A DNA stretch of 64,000 nt from Panopea generosa (GCA_029582155.1 CM055906.1:17217937-17281936); one strand, 5' to 3'. Numbered from the stretch's first letter, positions 37,019 to 48,240 are shown. Program-made: numbers and translations. Notes: generated from the letters alone by a model not told the origin.

Positions 37019-37950
37019 CTATGCAAAATGCACGTGTTTCAATTTAACAATCACTTGTATGTCTATACGACACTCGACTATATTGTTTACATTCATAGCC
37101 ATATGCTGTGCCAACAAAATGCACGTGTTTCAGCTGTTTCACTCTACTAGATAAATGTCACGTGATGCTAATGTTTACATTCGAAGCCATATGCTGTGCC
37201 AACAAAATGCACGTGTTTCAGCTGTGCACTCTACTTGATACATGTCACGTGATGCTAATATTTACATTCGCAGCCATATGCTGTGCCAACAAAATGCACG
37301 TGTTTCCGCTGTGCACTCTACTAGATACATGTCATGTAATGCTAATGTTTACATTCGCAGCCATATGCTGTGCCAACAAAATGCACGTGTTTCAGCTGTG
37401 CACTCTACTAGATACATATCACGTGATGATAATGTTTACATTTGCAGCCATATGCTGTGCCAACAAAATGCACGTGTTTCAGCTGTACACTCTACTAGAT
37501 ACATGTCACGTGATGCTACTGTTTACATTCGAAGCCATATGCTGTACCAACAAAATGCACGTGTTTCAGCTGTGCACTCTACTAGATACATGTCACGTGA
37601 TGCTAATGTTTACATTTGCAGCCATATGCTGTGCCAACAAAATGCACGTGTTTCAGCTGTGCACTCTACTTGATACATGTCACGTGATGCTACTGTTTAC
37701 ATTCGAAGCCATATGCTGTGCCAACAAAATGCACGTGTTTCAGCTGTGCACTCTACTAGATACATGTCACGTGATGCTAATGTTTACATTTGCAACCATA
37801 TGCTGTGCCAACAAAATGCACGTGTTTCAGCTGTGCACTCTACTTGATACATGTCACGTGATGCTACTGTGTTAACATTCGCAGCCATATGCTGTACTAA
37901 CAAAATGCACGTGTTTCAGTTGTTGTACTCTACTAGATACATGTCACGTA
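37019..37950. repeat. 87-bp tandem repeat, about 10.5 copies, E-box rich
   Basis: Unit of 87 bp. Landmarks in order: gccatatgctgtgccaac, aaaatgcacgtgtttcagct, gtgcactctactagatacat, gtcacgtgatgctaatg, tttacattcgca. Each full unit holds four E-box hexamers (CANNTG): CATATG, CACGTG, CAGCTG and a second CACGTG. The first unit (37,019-37,100) is degenerate, and the last is followed directly by unrelated sequence. The later units alternate between two types (cttgataca/ctactg/gaagcc and ctagataca/ctaatg/gcagcc), giving a 174-bp dimer. 87 is divisible by three, which explains a 255-codon frame with a 29-residue period; that frame is not considered a gene. Confidence 0.95.
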
Positions 37951-38109
37951 ATTAAAAATAATTTTAAAATTAAGTGAACAGTTGTTCACGTTTTGCATTG
38001 GCCATATAAGCATAATTTATTTAGAACCCTTTTTTGTTTGCTTGTAAATTAAGATCTATTTTTTGTACCGTTGGCCATCTACAGTAATACTTAGGTTACC
38101 ATTGATGTC

Positions 38110-39880
38110 TTAAATCTCAATAAAAAGCCATGTTAAAGCTGATATTCATCTTATATTACATTCATGGTACAAAATATGCACTTTCTTTCAGCTCTTTCAA
38201 TATTTCTAAATCTTATAACTTGTGTGCAGAAACCTAAGCCTTGATAATGCTATACGAGGCTTATTTAATAAAATCAACGTACTTTTCAATACCAAAATTC
38301 ATCTTTATATTTTTATATGTGTTAAGTTTTGGAGAATCGTCTAAAGTTGCATACCAGATTTGCATGTATTGGTCATATAGTCATTCAATAATCAATATTA
38401 ATTGTATTTGAGTAATTTCATTGCTTGTTATTAAAACCAAGATCGTATAAGAGGTTTTGTACACGCCCATGAATTGTTATCATTTAAACGTATCTGATCT
38501 TGCAAAACTGTGTTCGTTATTGAGTTTTGCGATTAAAGTATTTAAAATTCTCTCTTTCCTTTCATATGAACAGTAGTGTCACCTTGTCGAGTTCGCCATA
38601 AACTGCAGCCCTAGAAGTTTGTTTTCTTACATTTAGAATTTGCTTCAAAATGTTCAGATAAATCCATTCTATATCAGGTGCAGTATGAAAACACCATATT
38701 TCAGACCCACAGGAAAAAATTGGTAAAATTATACTGTCGAAAAGTTTTTGTTTTTTTTCACTTATATAAAAGGAAATTTATTTCAAACAAAAAATTAAGT
38801 GAAAAGAGGGTTTCATCGTTTTTCTGTCAGTGTTTTCTGTGAATGAAATATTTTGCCATTAGATGGTGATGCGATTCCAAAATACATTAATTTTTATGTA
38901 TTTTCAAGTTTAAAATTGCCATAAAATAAATCAGAGTGTTCGGTTCGTGTACCCTGTTTGCATATCATTACCTTGGATTTATCAGTATTGACCGTAATAT
39001 TTCAGTTTTGACAGAAAACATGTAACGTGTTAAGTAAAAATTGTAAGCCATTAGCTGAATAGGAAATGATGCAGTATCATCTGAAAATAGCACTATCATT
39101 GTGCAGAATTGTGGCTAAGGCGTATATAAAGATGGCAAACAGTAAAGGAGACAACAGTTCTTCTTGCTTCACCCCCATGTAGCTTTCGAATTAATCAGCG
39201 AGATTGACATTTTCCTTCACACATGACTTAACAGATCCATACATAGCTTGTAACATTTTGACAAATTTTAAAGATACATTCATGTCATAAAGTAATTTGA
39301 ACCAAATTCCATTTCTATAAGTGTATAAAACGCAAAACATTTTCTTTTTTTCGCTGTTGATAATTTATTATAAAAGAGTACAAACCCAATACGCAATCTA
39401 TAGTGCTTTAAATCCAAATCGATGGTCTGATAACGAATGATTTTCCTCTATCCATTTACAAAGTCTATTGTCCAAAATTTGAGAAAATATTTTTGATAAA
39501 AATACTAGTAAGCATGATTCCTCTATAATTTTTAACATCGTTTTAATCGCCTCTATTGGAATAGGTACCAATATGACATTTGTCCACAATTCTTGATATA
39601 ATCCATTGTTGTAAATAAAATTGAAAATATTACATAGCATTGGTGACAAAATAGTACTTGCTTCAATAAAATCTATACATGGACTTTTTTCTTTTAAGAG
39701 ATGAAATTGCGACTTCGAATATCAGTCTAATTGATCGACCACATTTTGATTTAATTCCTCTTGATTCATTACATTTTCAAAGACATCATTAACATATATA
39801 TCATCCGACGAGAACAAAAGATCTTTCAAATATTAATATAAAGACATCAGAAGAGATATAAAATTGTTTAGATTGTTTAC
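38110..39880 (-). pseudogene. LINE reverse transcriptase and C-terminus, degenerate
   Basis: Read down from 39,880: pre-RT linker; RT fingers at 39,649-39,398 (LCNIFNFIYNNGLYQELW, 'LSKIFSQILDNRL', SDHRFGF); MYGSVKSCVKENVNL (about 39,240); motif B MGVKQEELLSPLLFAIFI, with E in place of the usual G; a decayed motif C; VNTDKSKVMICKQGT (about 38,990-38,950); then the post-RT region LFDSIILPIFSCGSEIW (about 38,740), 'LKQILNVRKQTSRAAVYGEL', and a final QDWYATLDDSPKLNTYK / ERKCIFC segment near 38,350-38,150. Frameshifts and stops occur throughout. The endonuclease is missing. Confidence 0.85.
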
Positions 39881-40239
39881 ATACGGTAGAAACAATGCCG
39901 GTTTCATGGTTGAAGTAATTAAAAACTATGCATTTGGTTTATGGGTTCTAACAACCTCGCTCTTCCCTTAATGAAATCATGAAACAAGAAAATATCGCAG
40001 TCGAAGTTCATGTAATTGTTTTTTAAAGTGTGCGAGAGAACACCGTGTAAAATAAAGATGTTATCAACCTTTCCACCCCGTTATCAAATATTGCAACGAG
40101 TCGACAAAAATGTAAAAGACAAGAGTTTACACTTTTTGAAAACAGTTTACTCAACGTGCAGTACGTGCAGTATACTTTCTCTATAAATTGCTGGCTCGGC
40201 TAGATTTCTGCTCAACGTGACCCTCTTTTTAGCTACCAT

Positions 40240-41215
40240 GTGACCTGTTTGAACGAGAAAATTGGATAAGACAGTCCCTTGATTTTAAATATTCACTTAA
40301 TGATATCTTCATGGAAGAAGAGGAGAGTCAGAAGGATATGGGTGAGTTTATATCTAACACATTGAAACCAGATATTCATATTTCAATGGTTGTCAAAAGG
40401 GCTAATACAAGAATAAGACTTATCAAGGACTTATATAGAAACTTACAAAAACGATGTGCTATTGACTATAGACTTGAGAATACTAAAGAATACTTTATAT
40501 GTTGCCATGATACGATCAATATTAAAAAACGCATCACCTGTATGGTCACCATTTGCCGTGTAGCTTCCCATTGGCACTGCAGGCACGTGCATACACTTTT
40601 CTTCCTGAAAAATCGAAAAAATAGAAATGCCAAAAGTATACAATAGAAATCATACCCCTAGGGGGAAGTGGATAAACCATAAATTCGCAACAAAACATCA
40701 TTAAATAATATGATCCAGATAATATTTAACATAATTTTATCAATTTATTTAGTTATTAAACAACAAATTCAATATTTGATATCAGTGACGCACCTACGAC
40801 AGTATTGTAGAAAACAAATTCAGGAGATCATTACCCTCCCCCCCCCCATCGTTTTCAGTCGAGCTACGCCCCTTGTCATCATATTTAATAAAATATATTG
40901 ATCATGTAGATAAAGTTCAAAGGCGGTGCCTCAAACTTTCTAACGAGACAGTTCATTTGCCTAGCCTACAGAACATAAGATTTTGGCAAGACGTGTTTGA
41001 AACTTAAGTCCATCAATAATCTATACAAAACTGATAGTTCACAATATCTCACTTTTTGTGATACTCCAAGTCGTGGTCATCACACGAAACTTGAAAAACA
41101 TTTCGCTCGTACTGACATTCGTAAACACTTGTTGCTAACTGTGTTGTTGATAAGCGGATTAAACTTCCATCTAGCCTGATCCCTGTTGGTGAACACGCTC
41201 AAGAGATCCCTACCT
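40240..41215 (+). pseudogene. LINE post-RT region, interrupted by a hAT-like insertion
   Basis: The left part (40,310-40,552) encodes 'EEESQKDMGEFISNTLKP', then VVKRANTRIRLIK, and in a shifted frame IRSILKNASPVWSP. The right part (40,883-41,215) resumes with YIDHVDKVQRRCLKL, 'TVHLPSLQNIRFWQDVFET' and blocks matching SRGH / KLEKHFARTDIRK. This is the usual region after the RT palm in jockey/CR1/Rex-type LINEs. Removing 40,553-40,874 plus one target-site copy joins the two parts in frame. The 5' part, including endonuclease and RT, is missing. Confidence 0.85.
40553..40874. mobile_element. hAT-like non-autonomous element, 322 bp, with 8-bp target duplication
   Basis: Right end gagctacgcccctt; left end ttgccgtgtagctt is more decayed, but both carry the GTAGC core seen in hAT ends of the type CAGGGGCGTAGC. 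Flanks are gtcaccat (40,545-40,552) and gtcatcat (40,875-40,882), an 8-bp target duplication with one mismatch; 8 bp is the hAT signature. There is no transposase. Internal sequence (gcaggcacgtgcatacac, gaaaaatcgaaaaaatagaa, aaccataaattcgcaac) matches the element at 45,708-46,160 in reverse, and partly 42,287-42,630. Confidence 0.82.
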
Positions 41216-42286
41216 GATGGCGAAGGGCATAATCAAGTAGCATAAAGTAGAGAAAGTAAAAAAATAATGTGTTTAATTATAAATACGGATGTGGGGCATG
41301 AGACCAGTTTTGAAATATTTGTTTCACAAGTTTTAGGTCCTTCCTACAATAATGGAGACATTACTTAGACATTACTTAATTGACTTTAAAGTTAAATAAA
41401 CATGATTTTAAAAACCAAGTTCTTTTAATGAAACAAATTTTATTAAATTGTTTAGTTATTTTTTATTTAATCAAATTTCATCTCTATCCGCCTAATAAAA
41501 CAACCCTCAGGCCATTGATTAATTTAAACTACAACTTCACTAACTGATATTTTTAGCCCCTGATAATACTTGAGTATTTTCCAGTATTGCTTGGCACTTG
41601 ATAATCGCTCTTGTAGCAGCTTTACGCGTTTATTTCTACAGGCGGAGACACTGCATGCTTATCCTTAACTTCGCCTTGTCCTTAAGTGTCATGTTCTGGA
41701 TTCTGCAAAACCATAGAGGACATATGTGCACATCATCATCTGCTTCCTTTTACAAATATGTATTTATCTGAGCATTTTTATGTTTTACAATATACCCACG
41801 TGCATATTGCCGTACTTGTAAAAGAAGGATATGGCGGAACTACTTATAGTTAAACTGTGCCGTCTTATGATGTGACGACTGGGGAAGAGCTAGGTTGGAT
41901 GCACCCGTTTGCCATGTTCAAGCTCTACTTTGCTACTGGCCGTCCAAAGACGTACCCATGTTGTAACTTGTTTTGCATATGTGTATTGTACTCATTGTTA
42001 GTATTCTGTACATTGATGTTTTTGCTGCTTTGGTGACTGTAATATTTCAGTGTTACGTCTCGTGTTGGTCGAATATATTTCTATTCAATACGTCCAAATA
42101 CTGTGTAGCTCTTTACTCTCATTCGTGTTCAATAGGTTTAGCCTTAATGTGAGTATTCCGTTTTTACAGTACTTAGTTGTGCTGTAGTTCTACTACTGCT
42201 GATTCTTATAGAAGATTATACATGTAATATCTTTTGTTGTGCATGAAGTCATGTTAGTTCAGAATGTTGACGACATATGTGGAATT
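41216..42286. other. Non-coding stretch
   Basis: Probable LINE 3' flank to about 41,270, then unique sequence. No supported feature. Confidence 0.5.
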
Positions 42287-42630
42287 CAGAGGCGTAGCTG
42301 CCTTAAGGCCGTATAGGCCCGGGCCTACACCTTTCTCAGAAAAAAATGAAAAAACAAAAACGCCAAAAAATGCAATAAAAATGATTGGGGGATATGCCTA
42401 ACGGCTGAAATGAGCTGAGAAGTTGTGTTAATTGTGTTTAATAATGCTTTAAAATATGTCTGTGTATTTTTGCATGTGAACGGACATTTTGCTCAATCAT
42501 CATAAAATTATGACTCATAAGTAATAGCTGTAAATATGCTTTGAATGCATCAGAAGCCACATTTTCAAGTTCATATTTAACCCTACACTGCTCGTGCCTA
42601 CACATCCGACTGAAGCCAGCTACGCCCCTG
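42287..42630. mobile_element. hAT-like MITE, 344 bp
   Basis: The left end cagaggcgtagctgcctt and the reverse complement of the right end, caggggcgtagctggctt, match at 16 of 18 positions. The internal segment 'gaaaaaacaaaaacgccaaa' plus aaatgcaataaaaatg resembles the element at 40,553-40,874 in the same orientation. The flanking octamers (gtggaatt and gactattt) do not form a clear duplication, so the site may have decayed or one end may be re-formed. No coding capacity. Confidence 0.75.
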
Positions 42631-42735
42631 GACTATTTATCAAGTATGTGCCGAAAAAATGTTTTTAACATCATCTTATTTTTTATCCGTGTCAACAGTG
42701 CCTTCAATTATTTTCGTAATATCGCAAACACCAAA

Positions 42736-43205
42736 TATACACTGACGAGAAAAAGAAACGCCTCATTCTAACTCATTGTACAATAATTTGTTCACCATGA
42801 TTCAAAATTAGAAAATAACAATTCCATTCGCAAATTTCATCATTTAAGAGCGTTGGTGGTTTATAAGACAGCATTTCATGGTTGCATTATGCTTTAAATT
42901 TTGAATTTCAATAGACTGTTCAAAGCAATTTCACTGACACAATCAGTAGCGCGTGTGGCCACCTCTACTGGCAACCACAGCAGCAAGATGTCGCCCTATG
43001 GAATCGCACCAGTTACGTTGCAGATACTGTGGGATTCTGGCCTACTCCTGGTGGAGCGCTACTGTCAGTTCCTAGACGTTGGCAGGCGGCGGTTACGCCG
43101 TCCAAGGTAATCCCAGGCGTGTTCAATCGGATTGCAGTTAGGTGAACATGCCGGCCAAGACAAGACATTGCAGGTCTGTAAAAAGTTCCTGGTGACACGT
43201 GCAAC
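42736..43205 (-). pseudogene. Tc1/mariner-like element, C-terminal transposase remnant
   Basis: The left terminus at about 42,738 reads tacactgacgagaaaaagaa, like Tc1-type inverted repeats. On the minus strand, 43,170-42,945 reads in broken frames as the last part of a Tc1-type transposase: a decayed DLNPIEH-like segment, a WDYLGRR-like segment, ALHQE-ARIPQ, SIGRHLAAVVASRGGHTRY. The third catalytic acidic residue lies in this part of the family's DDE/D domain but cannot be placed with confidence. The N-terminal part and the other terminus are missing. Confidence 0.75.
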
Positions 43206-43589
43206 CCCGTTTAATGTTAAAGCAAATCGTTAGTGATGTATTTAAGCAAAGCTGGTGACTTTTTTATGCAAACATTTTAAACAGTCTTTGAATTTGAAAT
43301 GTACCTAAATGTTTTACCTTCTAAGACTAAAATACCTTAAACGAGGTTAAAATTGTCCTCACATCAGCTATTCATCGAAACGGGGCGCTTCCTTATGTAA
43401 TTGTTCTGATATTGAAGACCAGTATCATTTTGTACATGTTAGAAAAATCAGTTAAAAAAATATGTAAGTTCATTTTTCTATAAGAAACCAAGTGTTTATA
43501 AATACATCCTACTGATGCAAACAAATAAAGTCAGTGTTCTCAGAAACTAAGGTAACTATGTTTACGAATCTTTTGCCCTAGGTAAAAAT
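43206..43589. other. Spacer, nothing recognised
   Basis: Unique sequence between the Tc1-like relic and the solo LTR. Confidence 0.5.
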
Positions 43590-44238
43590 TGTGTCATAGT
43601 CACTCAGTAATTATTGTATTTTTATCAAATTAATTTAATAAATTTAATATTGGATCAATGGTTGGATATCTATAACTTTTACAGAAGCTAAATGGACTCA
43701 CTCTATGAGATGTCCTGATGACTGACGACCGAGTACTTGTTAAACGATATAAAGTGTATTCACCAAATACAAAAGTCATGTTAATATATATTGTACTCCT
43801 TGTTGCTGGGTGTTTGCAATAAACGAGTGACACGGTGATCAAGTCGGAGGCTTTTACATGTTTGTAATTAGGCAAAACGACCCGCATTCATATAAAATGA
43901 GTGGCAGTAGTATAAATTAAGAGAGATGTGAACCTGGCTAATTGATATTCAATTGTCCAGGTGTGACTGTATATGAATTAGCGAGTCCTTTAAGAGTGCA
44001 AGTTATGAGTTTTATTTCGCAGAATACTTCGGGATGCGAGTATGTTAAGACCGGTTTTATTTAGAGAATGGTTCGGTTTTAAGTAGGAACAGTTTTACTA
44101 AGAGATGAAAACGTTGTCTGAACTATGTTCTGAAGCGTATATCGTGTTTAAGTAGTGACAATTACAGTTTAAAATGAAAGATGTAATAATGTAAGAATAA
44201 AATATATATAGAACGTCCTGCTTTCTGTGTTAGTTGTG
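43590..44238 (+). mobile_element. Solo LTR of a Ty3/gypsy-like retrotransposon
   Basis: Starts tgtgtcatagtcactcagta and aligns through its length with 55,267-55,956. Shared phrases include tatgagatgtcc, gtacttgttaaa, gtcatgttaa/gtcatgataa, tccaggtgtgactg and aatgtaagaataaa (polyadenylation-like). Similarity stops at both ends, and no gag or pol follows, so this is a single LTR left by recombination. The terminal TG is visible; the 3' CA is not clear, so the right edge may be off by several bases. Confidence 0.82.
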
Positions 44239-45707
44239 TAAACTTTTTTCTATTCTAAGTTATGGGAATGAAGTATTGGGATTCATCAAGTCAAAGTATT
44301 GATTTAACGTTTTGTAGGATTATTTTAGTGGTTAAGAAAACACGAACAATGCAAGTGTCTATGGTGAAATAAGTCATTTAGATAGTTCCAGACATATCAG
44401 GATAATAAAATAATGGATAAGATTAGTAAAGTCGATAATGCGTGTATATAATAGAATATAATTATGAAGACTGTCAAAATGGGAAAATAAATTGGTTGTC
44501 AAATGTAAAAAAAAACTCATCCATAACTATGTGTTTATTTATATGTTTATGATATGATCCAAGAAATGGTATACATAAAACATATTATTTTTCGACAAAG
44601 AGTTGTAAACTGGAATGCAGGTCTTATTTCAAATAGAGTTCTGGACGCTTTATGTAGAAAATTATCTTGATTTATGATGTAATAGATTAAATTGGTGTAT
44701 AAACTAAATTACAGCTTTCTTCTCATTCACTTAAAATCGAAACGGGGAGATATTCCAGGGTCAGATAAGAAATAAACTAGTGAATATGTAAACTCTGCAA
44801 CAGCACAATTAAAAAAGGGGAATTTTGTTTTTATTTTAGTGTGTTCTATATATAATGATATTAGAAATAAAATTCATAAAAATACTATATAAGAAAGCCA
44901 AGTATGACAAAATTGAACTTGCTTAACTAAGCAAATAAATATCGGAAGCTTTAAAAATCAGACGCTCTATTTCGAACTTTCAAAACATGTTATACATGTG
45001 ATGTTGAAACATTAATATGTAACTGATTGGGTTAAATACTCCGAGTATACGGGTAAAATATAATGTCATTTGTTATTTAACACGGATCTTACTTTATCGT
45101 GGAAAAGGGAGACAATAATATATTATATATATCAATTGTGCCTAATGCTTATATCAGTCACGTACAACAATATTGGCAATTGTATGTTTATAATAAATAT
45201 TAAAATGACATAGTTTAACAAGTTTTTTTCTTAACCAATATTATGAGAATAGAAAAAGGTCGGAAAGGAAAGACAATAATAAATATAAAAAAACCATATT
45301 ATTTCTTCATTGTCATGTTAAAGAGAAACAATGATATATTGTAAATGTCTAATGTTCCTAATGCTTATATGATTCACGTACAACAATATTGTCAACTGTA
45401 TATATTATGATGAGAAATTTTAAAGTTTAAGTTAACAACATGTCTCTATGTTAAAAAGAGCCCTAAGTATGTATTTTTATATTCTGTCACCGCAGTTAAA
45501 CGTTTGTTCTGTTCTTTGTTTAGTGTGTGGCCAGAAGTAATTAACGCTGTCTGTTTCTTCGTTAATTGGCATTGTGTTGACTTCGCACTATAAACTATAG
45601 TTAAACTCATGAAGGCAGTACAGGTGGTCCATCGGCGTAAAGAAAGATGGGCACTTTTTCACTGTCTATGATTATATCTCTGTTGAGAATTTTTTTTTTC
45701 AAGAAGA
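44239..45707. other. Non-coding stretch with a ~217-bp diverged duplication
   Basis: No gene. A segment near 45,141-45,179 (cctaatgcttatatcagtca, then cgtacaacaatattggcaa) recurs near 45,358-45,396, and flanking sequence is similar, giving two diverged direct copies about 217 bp apart. Confidence 0.6.
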
Positions 45708-46160
45708 CTAGTGGCGTAGCTGACCCTCAAATGCTGTGCATTTCAATCAGGTTCTAGGGGAGTCTACGGACAGACCCCTCAATATATTATTTTAGGATAC
45801 ATATCCTGCGTTCTGGGGCCATTTCCAGGAGACAGGGGTGTAGTTTGACTGTAAACTATATGTAGGCACAGTTGTCGGTGTCCGTGTCATGTTCCTCCGA
45901 AATTTGATTTCAGCTAGACCGTCGTAGGTGATTTCAGGCGTATATTTCTTATGTTTTTAAGGGTCTAGTTATCGTTGATATTAACCTTAAAATCACTGTT
46001 TTAGAAAACAAATTGATAGAAAGATGTTAAATATCTGGATCATATTCAATGATTTTTTTTTGTTGCGAATTTATAGTTTATCCCCGCCAGAGGTCCGATT
46101 TTTATTACATTTTTTGCATTTTTATTTTTTCGATTTCTCAGGAACGTGCCTGCCATGGCT
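45708..46160. mobile_element. hAT-like element, reverse copy, one end truncated
   Basis: The left end ctagtggcgtagctgac is close to the right-end inverted repeat of the 40,553-40,874 copy. The segment 46,060-46,160 (gttgcgaatttatagtttat, cgatttctcaggaacgtgcc) is the reverse complement of its left half. The expected terminal GTAGC at the right side is absent, so that end is lost. Confidence 0.65.
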
Positions 46161-46192
46161 TTGTATTGTAGTGAATTATTTTTCTACCGTGT

Positions 46193-46437
46193 GGTAAATG
46201 TTCAGTTTTTTAGAAATCACCACTGTAAATTTGATGTTGATACCAGATTTCTTGGCAAATCTGTGTCATTTCAGAACAGTTCGAACCGCATCGTGGGCGA
46301 ATAGTTCACATAGTATTTCTCTGTGAAATGATAGGTATCACAAAAGCATTGAATTAAAGAAATAATGGTAAACGTTTGCTTTTTTCTCCCTTTATAATTG
46401 CATATCTTGAACCTGTGAAGAATTTGAGCCCAGACAC
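46193..46437. repeat. Dispersed ~245-bp repeat, copy 1
   Basis: Aligns in the same orientation with 53,842-54,096 (about 80 percent by eye). Shared phrases: tttagaaatcaccactg, tgtgtcatttcagaa, aaccgcatc, tcacaaaagcatt, 'ttcataattgcatatcttga' (tttataattg in this copy), gaagaatttgagcccagaca. At this locus the right edge abuts the long palindrome at 46,441. No frame of note. Confidence 0.85.
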
Positions 46438-46440
46438 AAA

Positions 46441-46562
46441 TAGTATACAATATGCCGGTCTCAGAACACTTTTCTATCACTTAAAAATGATCAGCGAGCT
46501 TTGGCGAGCTGGTCATTTTGGGTGATAGAAAAGTTTCGCTGAGACCGGCATATTGTATACTA
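46441..46562. repeat. Long hairpin-forming inverted repeat
   Basis: Arms 46,441-46,495 and 46,508-46,562, each about 55 bp, with one single-base indel and a few mismatches; loop 12 nt. The outer part tagtatacaatatgccggtc pairs perfectly. It could be a foldback element or a recent snap-back duplication. Confidence 0.93.
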
Positions 46563-46797
46563 CTACCCCCACCCAACCAGACAGCTTAATCCTTAAACGG
46601 AACCCAAGAATTGAAATTACTCGAATAACCGCTCTATTTTACATATGCTCATTTCTTTTGTAATCGCGTCTCAACAACTTTCTTTTTTACCATAATAACC
46701 GTATAGAAGTGTATTAATTCCATCATCTGAAATATATCTTTTATCATCAAAACATGATAAATTAGCTTTATTTATTTCATAACTTTTTTTTCTGATG

Positions 46798-48240
46798 CTA
46801 AACTGATTTTATTGTTTTTTTTGTGTGTATTTTCACACCTTCGTTAATTAAAGTATCTTTGTAATCCTTATGCATTATATTTTTCTTAACAACACCTTTG
46901 GTTATACCCTTACATTTTTTTATATCTTTACCACCCACTTTATATGAATACATCTTACTTCTCAAACCAATAAATTCTGTAATCGGATTACCCGCAGCCT
47001 CATCGTTCATCTTACCAATAACTTTTTTATTATGATCGAAGAAGAATGGATTGTTTTTAGAGAAATCACTATTATGGAACAAGTTTTTAATCTCATACAA
47101 ATCCTCATAAACATATTTTTGTTTTAATTTCAAAACACACGGAGTCAGTTTTTGTGAATAATGATTTTACTTTATTTCTATCATACTTTTTAAGAATAAA
47201 ATTGTAATGAAAATCATATATTAAATATTAACTTTATTCTAAGATGGTCATTCCGACATAACAAGGACGATGAAGAACCAGCTCCTCTTTTATTTTATTT
47301 ATTCATAACAAATTATCGTTAAACATTTGTGCAGAAATAAAAGTTGCGTTGGCTGTATGCTTTTCTAATACCCTATCATCATTTGTTAATTTTAAATTGA
47401 TTCTTTTTCTTAAGTTTTCAATTGTTTTTCCAAACACAGAATTATTCATTAACTTTTTTTTCGAAAGCATTCTTAGCTAATATTCTCTTTTGTGAGTTAA
47501 AATCAATATTTTCAGCCAACAAAGGTCTTTCATCAAACTGTAATACTCTATAAACCTTACACAAGTTCATTCCAATATGAAGATAAAGTTTAAGATTTTT
47601 CCTATGAATAACATATTTTTTCTTATTAAATAAATTAGGAATTTTATATTTATTTTAACACAGAAATCAGATAACATTTTATATTTTACTTTTAATTTCT
47701 CTGGTGCTAAAGGGTAATCAGAATGTAACTCGTGTATTTCTTTTAGATAAATGAGATCACACTCAATAAAACAACTATAACGTTCAGTTTTGTCCAATTC
47801 CTCTGGACAAATCCATTTAAAATTACCATAAGGTACAGGTTGACTCATTCACCAACCATAAAGGTTGTTAGCGTCTAAGTAAGTAATGTATTACTCTCCC
47901 AAGTCAGCGGACGATTTCCTCTTCGTATATGACATAGTTATATACGAACGATGCAAAGGAGAGTAGTAATGTATTTGCTTTCCTTACTAAGATCGTATTC
48001 ACCTTAGAATGACTGTTGGCTGGGTAACTAATACCACCTCGTAATCCCTTTTTCAACCATTAGATGCATGTCAATATCTGTGATAAGATCCAGCTTAATT
48101 TGTGTCATCTTAAACATTGCATCCGAAGCTAAACCGGGACTTGAAAAGTAATGACAATGATCAAGTTTGTAATATTCTAAACATGTCCCACGAAAGTCTT
48201 CAAATACATCAAATAGCAAAAGGACATTAAACATATCTAT
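46798..48240 (-). pseudogene. Family-B DNA polymerase relic, Polinton/Maverick-like
   Basis: Minus strand, N- to C-terminal order. 48,234-48,030 resembles the segment after the exonuclease domain (LLLFDVFEDF, 'GLASDAMFKMTQIKLDLITD'). Near 47,880 is YLDANNLYGW, and 47,848-47,570 has YGNFKW and LAPEKLKVKYKMLSDFC. 47,560-47,330 covers the palm (in broken frames NNSVFGKTIENLRKR). About 47,180 holds the metal-binding motif, which usually ends DTDS but here reads TKTDS. The C-terminal block at 47,133-46,798 includes FFFDHNKKVIGKMNDE and 'FIGLRSKMYSYKVGGKDIKK'. This matches protein-primed family-B polymerases of Polinton-type elements. At least five frame breaks and the altered catalytic site show it is dead. 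No capsid, ATPase or integrase genes were seen nearby. Confidence 0.82.

Noticed and set aside
37108-37875. 255-codon frame with a 29-residue Cys-rich period
   Set aside because: Produced by the 87-bp array. An overlapping second frame of 143 codons is also open, as expected from repetition, and no signal peptide or splice site supports it.
46270-46562. 46.2-46.6 kb palindrome as the terminal repeat of the Polinton-like element
   Set aside because: Polinton terminal repeats lie at the two far ends of a long element, not as a tight 12-nt-loop hairpin, and no matching copy is seen on the other side of the polymerase.
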